Assembly (NCBI GenBank): GCA_046758005.1
Contig: JBHHZJ010000109.1
Span: 1 to 10,897 of the forward strand
DNA: 10,897 nt
DNA from: JBHHZJ01 sp046758005
Lineage (GTDB): Bacteria; Pseudomonadota; Alphaproteobacteria; Kiloniellales; J153
Direction: 5' to 3'
The notes beneath the pieces were generated by a model. That model searched no databases and was not told the DNA's origin. It was given only the letters and a program-made list of their open reading frames with translations. Position numbers and translations under genes: made by a program. The stretch's first letter is position 1, and each line of letters begins with the position of its first letter. This document shows, in pieces, positions 7,348-10,897 of the stretch.

Positions 7348-7453
7348 CCCGAAGCTCCCGGCTCTCGCCTGCGCCTCGGCCGGGATGACGAAGAGAGGCT
7401 ACCACAACCACCGTCGTCATCCCGGAAATCGCGACGCGATTATCCGGAATCTT
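7348..7453. repeat. REPIN-like repeat, copy 2 (outer arms altered)
   Basis: This is the direct-repeat partner of 6905-7010, with nine substitutions and no gaps. The inner arms CCGGGAT (7380-7386) and ATCCCGG (7419-7425), and the 12-base inverted repeat CCGGGATGACGA (7380-7391) with TCGTCATCCCGG (7414-7425), are intact. Each outer arm carries one change: CTCCCGG at 7355-7361 and CCGGAAT at 7444-7450. It lies between the start of the GIY-YIG gene and the end of leuC, in the same orientation as copy 1. Confidence 0.88.
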
Positions 7454-7466
7454 AGGCCTTGCACCA

Positions 7467-7480
7467 GATCCCGGTCGTCA
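7467..7480. repeat. Isolated REP-arm-like sequence at the end of leuC
   Basis: GATCCCGGTCGTCA contains the arm ATCCCGG (7468-7474) followed by TCGTCA, the same hexamer that precedes ATCCCGG in the inner arms of both repeats. It overlaps the leuC stop codon (7478-7480). It may be a remnant of another copy, an insertion site, or chance. Confidence 0.35.
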
Positions 7481-8884
7481 CCCCAACTCCCTGACATCCG
7501 CGATGCGCCCGGCGAGCGCGGCGGCGGCGGCCATGCCCGGGCTCATCAGGTGGGTGCGCCCGCCGCGGCCCTGCCGGCCCTCGAAGTTGCGGTTGGAGGT
7601 CGAGGCGCAGCGCTCGCCCGGCTCGAGCCGGTCGGCGTTCATCGCCAGGCACATGGAGCAGCCCGGCTCGCGCCAGTCGAAGCCGGCCTCGACGAAGACC
7701 CGGTCCAGGCCCTCCTCCTCGGCCTGGTGCTTGACCAAGCCGGAGCCGGGCACGATCATGGCGCGCACGCCGTCCGCGACCTTGCGCCCCTCGACCAGGG
7801 CGGCGACCTCGCGCAGGTCCTCGATCCGCGCGTTCGTGCACGAGCCGATGAACACCGTGTCGACCCTGACGTCCCGCATCCGGGTTCCGGGCGCCAGCCC
7901 CATGTATTCGAGCGCGCGTTCCATGGCGCGCCGCCTGTTCTCGTCCGGCGCCTCGGCCGGGTCGGGCACATGGCCGGTCACGGGGACCACGTCCTCGGGG
8001 CTGGTGCCCCAGGTGACCTGCGGCGCGATGTCCGAGGCGTCCAGCGTCACCTCCCTGTCGTAGCGGGCGCCCTCGTCCGAGGGCAGGGTCCGCCAATACG
8101 CCACGGCGGTCTCCCATCGGCCGGCCTTGGGCGCCAACGGCCTGCCCCTGAGATAATCGAAGGTCGTCTCGTCGGGCGCGATCAGGCCGGCGCGCGCGCC
8201 CGCCTCGATCGACATGTTGCACACCGTCATCCGGCCGGCCATGGACAGCTCGCGGATCGCCTCGCCGGCGTATTCGATGACGTGGCCGGTGCCGCCGGCG
8301 GTACCGATCTTGCCGATGATCGCCAGGATCAGGTCCTTGGCGGTCACGCCCGGCGGGCGCGCGCCGGCGACCGTGATGCGCATGTTCTTGGCGGGCCGCT
8401 GGATCAACGTCTGGGTGGCGAGCACGTGCTCCACCTCCGAGGTGCCGATGCCGAAGGCGAGCGCGCCGAAGGCGCCGTGCGTCGCGGTGTGCGAGTCGCC
8501 GCACACGATGGTCATGCCCGGCTGGGTGAAGCCCTGCTCCGGCCCGATGATGTGCACGATCCCCTGGCGCACGTCGTCCATGCTGAAATAGGGGATGGCG
8601 AACTCGGCGCAGTTCCGGGTCAGCGCCTCGACCTGGATGCGGCTTTCTTCGTCGTCGATGCCGTGCGAGCGGCCGGTGGTCGGCACGTTGTGGTCGGCGA
8701 CCGCGAGCGTGGCCTCGGGCCGGCGCACCGTGCGCCCGGACAGGCGCAGCCCCTCGAAGGCTTGCGGGCTGGTCACCTCGTGCACCAGGTGGCGGTCGAT
8801 GTAGAGCAGGCAGGTGCCGTCGTCCTGGCGGTCGACCAGGTGGCTGTCCCAGATCTTGTCGAACAGGGTGCGCGGCTCGCTCAT
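7478..8884 (-). CDS. leuC: 3-isopropylmalate dehydratase large subunit
   Basis: This 468-residue aconitase-family subunit carries the 4Fe-4S cluster of isopropylmalate isomerase and works with LeuD in leucine synthesis. Features include MSEPRTLFDKIWDSHLV at the start, DRHLVHEVTSPQAFEGLR (30-47), VADHNVPTT (62-70), CGDSHTATHGAFGALAFGIG (128-147), and the three cluster cysteines Cys349 in GSCTNARIEDL and Cys409 and Cys412 in PGCSMCLAMN. SNRNFEGRQGRGGRTHLMSP (430-449) is the C-terminal substrate and cluster-proximal segment. The length is normal and no residue is missing. The ATG at 8882-8884 matches the family start and is preceded by gaggg at a 7-base distance; the open frame continues upstream, but nothing there resembles the family. 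It follows rplS by 143 bases with a hairpin and a possible promoter between. Downstream, its usual partner leuD is displaced by the repeat-flanked GIY-YIG gene and a small membrane-protein gene. Confidence 0.97.
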   Translation of the reverse strand: MSEPRTLFDKIWDSHLVDRQDDGTCLLYIDRHLVHEVTSPQAFEGLRLSGRTVRRPEATLAVADHNVPTTGRSHGIDDEESRIQVEALTRNCAEFAIPYFSMDDVRQGIVHIIGPEQGFTQPGMTIVCGDSHTATHGAFGALAFGIGTSEVEHVLATQTLIQRPAKNMRITVAGARPPGVTAKDLILAIIGKIGTAGGTGHVIEYAGEAIRELSMAGRMTVCNMSIEAGARAGLIAPDETTFDYLRGRPLAPKAGRWETAVAYWRTLPSDEGARYDREVTLDASDIAPQVTWGTSPEDVVPVTGHVPDPAEAPDENRRRAMERALEYMGLAPGTRMRDVRVDTVFIGSCTNARIEDLREVAALVEGRKVADGVRAMIVPGSGLVKHQAEEEGLDRVFVEAGFDWREPGCSMCLAMNADRLEPGERCASTSNRNFEGRQGRGGRTHLMSPGMAAAAALAGRIADVRELG

Positions 8885-8902
8885 TTCGGTGCCCTCATCC
8901 CT

Positions 8903-8924
8903 CGCCCGCCCGGAATCGCGGGCG
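8903..8924. promoter_or_regulatory. Hairpin in the leuC leader
   Basis: CGCCCGC (8903-8909) and GCGGGCG (8918-8924) form a perfect 7-base stem with an 8-base loop, immediately upstream of the leuC ribosome binding site. It could affect initiation. I found no leader peptide rich in leucine codons, so classical attenuation is not supported. Confidence 0.4.
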
Positions 8925-8949
8925 GTCGCAAGAACGCCGGAATTCGGGG

Positions 8950-8978
8950 AGCATAGCGCGGCCGCCGGGGACCGCAAA
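8950..8978 (-). promoter_or_regulatory. Possible leuC promoter
   Basis: On the minus strand TTTGCG (8978-8973) and TATGCT (8955-8950) are spaced 17 bases apart, giving a start near 8943 and a leader of about 60 bases. The -35 box is poor (3 of 6). The TTT of the -35 box is also the T-tract of the rplS-side hairpin, so termination and re-initiation would be packed together. Confidence 0.35.
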
Positions 8979-8997
8979 GGGCGCGCGGTGCGCGCCC
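8976..8997 (-). terminator. Possible terminator of the rpsP-rimM-trmD-rplS operon
   Basis: GGGCGCGC and GCGCGCCC pair perfectly (8 pairs, 3-base loop, 8979-8997), followed on the minus strand by TTT. It lies about 31 bases after the rplS stop codon. The T-tract is short, so termination may be partial, allowing some read-through into leuC. Confidence 0.5.
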
Positions 8998-9028
8998 GAC
9001 CGCTCCTGGGCGGCGCCGCGGCCCGGCG

Positions 9029-9511
9029 CTACGCCTCGCCGCCCGCCTTGGCTTCCGCCGCCGCCTTCGCGGTCTTTTCGGCCTCGGCCCGCACCGCCGC
9101 CTTGGCCGCGGCGGCGTGCGCGCGCTCGGCGGTGGCCGCCTTGCCGGCCGCGCCGGTGGTCTTCTCGGCGATGCGCGCCGACTTGCCGCGCCGGCCGCGC
9201 AGGTAATAGAGCTTGGCCCGGCGCACGTCGCCGCGGCGCACCAGCTCGATCGAGTCGATCATCGGCGAATACAGCGGGAAGATGCGCTCCACGCCCTCGT
9301 TGTACGAGATCTTGCGCACCGTGAACGCGGAATTGAGGCCGCGGTTCTTGCGCGCGATACACACCCCCTCGAAGGCCTGGACGCGCTCGCGCGAGCCCTC
9401 GACGACCTTGACGTTGACGCGCACCGTGTCGCCCGGGCTGAAGTCGGGGATCTTCTTGCCCGCGCTCAGCTTGGCGATCTGCTCCCTGTCGAGCCGCTCG
9501 ATCGTGTTCAT
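9029..9511 (-). CDS. rplS: 50S ribosomal protein L19, with extended C-terminus
   Basis: This 160-residue protein is L19 of the large subunit, located at the interface with the 30S subunit. The core (1 to about 118) has the family pattern: DFSPGDTVRVNVKVVEGSRE (23-42), RVQAFEGVCIARKNRGLN (43-60), FTVRKISYNEGVERIFPLYS (63-82), and VRRGDVRRAKLYYLRGRRGK (91-110) near the end. E. coli L19 has 115 residues; here about 42 more follow, almost entirely Ala, Lys, Glu, Arg and Gly (119-160), probably a flexible or helical tail. The ATG at 9509-9511 overlaps the trmD stop as ATGA and is preceded by aagga, so translation is coupled to trmD. Its place at the end of rpsP-rimM-trmD-rplS is the usual one. The tail's composition matches the local GC bias and gives no sign of a separate domain. 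Confidence 0.97.
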   Translation of the reverse strand: MNTIERLDREQIAKLSAGKKIPDFSPGDTVRVNVKVVEGSRERVQAFEGVCIARKNRGLNSAFTVRKISYNEGVERIFPLYSPMIDSIELVRRGDVRRAKLYYLRGRRGKSARIAEKTTGAAGKAATAERAHAAAAKAAVRAEAEKTAKAAAEAKAGGEA

Positions 9512-10272
9512 CGCTCTGATCCTTCGCCGTCTTGGTCCCGTTTCGCGCGGCGCGCCCAGAGATCCGGGCGCCGCTCCCTGGTGATCCGCTCCGCCTGCTC
9601 CCGCCGCCAGCGGCGGATCCTCTCGTGGTGCCCGGAGAGCAGAATCTCGGGCACCGCGCGGCCCTGCCAAACCGCCGGGCGCGTGTAGTGGGGATACTCC
9701 AGCAATCCCCGTTCGAACGACTCCTCGGCGGGGCTCGCCGCATTGCCCACCACGCCGGGCAGCAGGCGCACCACCGCGTCCAACAGGACGAGCGCCGCCG
9801 GCTCGCCGCCGGAGAGCACGTAGTCGCCGACGCTCACCTCCACCACCTCGTGCGCGTCCAGCACCCGCTGATCGACCCCCTCGTAACGGCCGCACAGCAG
9901 GGTGACCCCCGGACCGGCGGCCAGTTCGCGCGCCAGGTCCTGGGTCAACAGTCGCCCGCGCGGCGAGAGGTAGACCGCCGGTCCCGCCGGCCCGCTCAGC
10001 TCCGCCGCCGCGCCGAGCGCCGCGTCGAGTACGTCGGGGCGCATGACCATGCCCGGCCCGCCGCCGAAGGGCGCGTCGTCGACGGCGCGGTGTTTATCGC
10101 GCGCGAAGTCCCGGATGTCCAGAACATCGAGCGCCCAAAGGCCCCGTTCCAGGGCCTTGCCGGCCAGGCTCAGCCCCAGGAACCCCGGGAACATCTCCGG
10201 GAAGATGGTGAGCACCCGCGCCGTCCAGGGCGCGCCGCCCGCCGCCTCGTGGCCCGCCTTGTTTGCCGTCAT
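9508..10272 (-). CDS. trmD: tRNA (guanine-N1-)-methyltransferase
   Basis: This 254-residue SPOUT methyltransferase makes m1G at position 37 of tRNAs with G36, using S-adenosylmethionine, which prevents +1 frameshifting. Motifs are VLTIFPEMFPGFLGLSLAGK (20-39), DDAPFGGGPGMVMRPD (65-80), YLSPRGRLL (101-109), and the trefoil-knot SAM-binding segments LLCGRYEGVDQRVLD (125-139) and SVGDYVLSGGEPAALVLLDA (147-166). RLLPGVVGN and SFERGLLEYPHYTRP follow. Arg169 corresponds to E. coli Arg154. The catalytic Asp169 of E. coli aligns with Glu184 here (AEESF against TEDSF). The N-terminus is about 14 residues longer than in E. coli; the ATG at 10270-10272 is kept because no other start lies before the conserved strand, although the ribosome binding site is weak. 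It overlaps rplS by ATGA and follows rimM by 68 bases in the classical operon. Confidence 0.97.
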   Translation of the reverse strand: MTANKAGHEAAGGAPWTARVLTIFPEMFPGFLGLSLAGKALERGLWALDVLDIRDFARDKHRAVDDAPFGGGPGMVMRPDVLDAALGAAAELSGPAGPAVYLSPRGRLLTQDLARELAAGPGVTLLCGRYEGVDQRVLDAHEVVEVSVGDYVLSGGEPAALVLLDAVVRLLPGVVGNAASPAEESFERGLLEYPHYTRPAVWQGRAVPEILLSGHHERIRRWRREQAERITRERRPDLWARRAKRDQDGEGSER

Positions 10273-10340
10273 CGCCCCGCGCGCCCGTCAAGGCCCGGCT
10301 TTATGGCCCCGGGCCGATCGTTTGTCCAGCGCGGCGGCGC

Positions 10341-10865
10341 TCATTCCGGCGCGGCCGCGGCCTCCTCCGGCGGCTCGACGACCAGGCGCCCGCCGGCCAG
10401 GTCGACGACCGGCACCGCGGCCTTGGTGAAGGGGACCAGGAGCGGCTCCTCCTCGGCCCGCTCGATCTCCAGCACGTCGCCCGCCCCGAAGTCGTGGACC
10501 GCGGCCACCCGCCCGAGCGCCCGGCCGGCCGGGTCCTCGGCGCGCAGGCCGATCAGGTCGGCGTGGTAGTACTCCTCCTCCTCGGGCTCCGGCAGCGCCG
10601 CGCGCGCCACGTACAGCCGCGTGCCGCTCAGGGCCTGCGCGGCATTGCGGTCCGCCACCCCCTCGATGCGGGCGAGCAGCGCGCCCCTGGTGCGGCCGGC
10701 CAGCGTCACCTCGAAGCGCCGGCCGCCGCCCTCGTCGCTGAGCGGGCCGTAGGCGGCCAGGTTCGCCGGATCCTCGGTGAAGCTCTTGATCCGCACCAGG
10801 CCGCGCACCCCGTGCGCGCCCGCGATCACGCCGACACAGACCCGGCGCGTCCCGGCCTTGGTCAT
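10341..10865 (-). CDS. rimM: 16S rRNA processing protein RimM
   Basis: This 174-residue protein assists maturation of the 30S head and binds ribosomal protein S19. The N-terminal RimM domain begins with VCVGVIAGAHGVRGLVRIKSF (9-29) and includes GALLARIEGVADRNAAQALSGTRLYVARAALP (61-92). The PRC-barrel domain follows with EEYYHADLIGLRAED (97-111), GRALGRVAAVHDFGAGDVLEI (115-135) and LLVPFTKAAVPVVDLAGGRLVVEPP (142-166). The YYHADLIG motif at the domain junction is diagnostic. The short acidic, Ala-rich tail EEAAAAPE is unremarkable. The ATG at 10863-10865 is 16 bases after a stop codon that probably ends rpsP. The ribosome binding site is weak, consistent with translational coupling to the gene before it. 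The next gene, trmD, follows after 68 bases. Confidence 0.95.
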   Translation of the reverse strand: MTKAGTRRVCVGVIAGAHGVRGLVRIKSFTEDPANLAAYGPLSDEGGGRRFEVTLAGRTRGALLARIEGVADRNAAQALSGTRLYVARAALPEPEEEEYYHADLIGLRAEDPAGRALGRVAAVHDFGAGDVLEIERAEEEPLLVPFTKAAVPVVDLAGGRLVVEPPEEAAAAPE

Positions 10866-10881
10866 GGCGGCCTAATCGCGC

Positions 10882-10897
10882 CTATTCGCCTTTCTTT
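10882..10897 (-). CDS. rpsP: Probable C-terminal end of ribosomal protein S16 (partial)
   Basis: Only five codons are inside the window: Lys-Lys-Gly-Glu followed by TAG (10884-10882). The basic tail and the position 16 bases before rimM fit rpsP, which precedes rimM in the conserved operon of many proteobacteria. The identification depends on gene order and not on sequence similarity. Confidence 0.4.

Noticed and set aside
6905..7453. CRISPR array
   Set aside because: There are only two repeats of 106 bases, 337 bases apart with a gene between them, and no regular spacers.
6905..7453. Classical insertion sequence or composite transposon
   Set aside because: There is no transposase with DDE, HUH or serine/tyrosine recombinase motifs, the repeats are direct and internally palindromic instead of terminal inverted repeats, and no clear target duplication was found.
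7259..8956. 565-residue plus-strand open frame opposite leuC
   Set aside because: It is the complement of leuC, which has all cluster cysteines and family motifs.
8885..9028. Leucine attenuator peptide before leuC
   Set aside because: No short reading frame with a run of leucine codons is present in the leader.

Overview
The window is a GC-rich (roughly two-thirds G+C by eye) chromosomal segment from an alphaproteobacterium, probably of the Rhodospirillales or a neighbouring order. The taxonomic guess rests on three things: the conserved run rpsP-rimM-trmD-rplS followed by leuC-leuD-leuB-asd, two genes of the ethylmalonyl-CoA pathway, and alphaproteobacterial-looking versions of TrmD, LeuC and PdxY. 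Species cannot be told from the sequence. All genes except pdxY lie on the minus strand, so transcription runs mostly from right to left.

Layout in minus-strand reading order. 10897-9029: the end of a probable rpsP, then rimM, trmD and rplS (ribosomal protein S16, 16S maturation factor, tRNA m1G37 methyltransferase, ribosomal protein L19), with trmD and rplS overlapping by ATGA. 8997-8950: a terminator-like hairpin and a possible new promoter. 8884-7478: leuC. 7453-6905: a small GIY-YIG nuclease gene framed by two 106-base direct repeats, each built like a REPIN (two head-to-head hairpins). 6808-6569: a small, AT-richer two-helix membrane protein gene. 6543-5932 and 5754-4642: leuD and leuB. 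4612-4317: a complete small transcription unit with promoter, near-perfect ribosome binding site, a 58-residue exported protein or lipoprotein and an intrinsic terminator. 4202-3186: asd. On the plus strand, 2332-3189 is pdxY, whose stop codon overlaps the asd stop. 2223-1339 and 1141-71 are an Mcl2-like malyl-CoA thioesterase/lyase gene and mesaconyl-CoA hydratase (mch), separated by a dispersed-repeat-like element.

How the genes fit together: LeuC and LeuD form isopropylmalate isomerase and LeuB oxidises its product, giving the middle of leucine synthesis. Asd makes aspartate semialdehyde for lysine, threonine and methionine. PdxY salvages pyridoxal phosphate, the cofactor of many aminotransferases. 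Mch and the Mcl2-like enzyme act late in the ethylmalonyl-CoA pathway of acetyl-CoA assimilation. The part that is not ordinary housekeeping is the insert between leuC and leuD: a GIY-YIG nuclease gene tightly bracketed by REPIN-like repeats and next to a low-GC membrane protein gene. That arrangement is the best candidate here for an undescribed mobile or repeat-propagating system.
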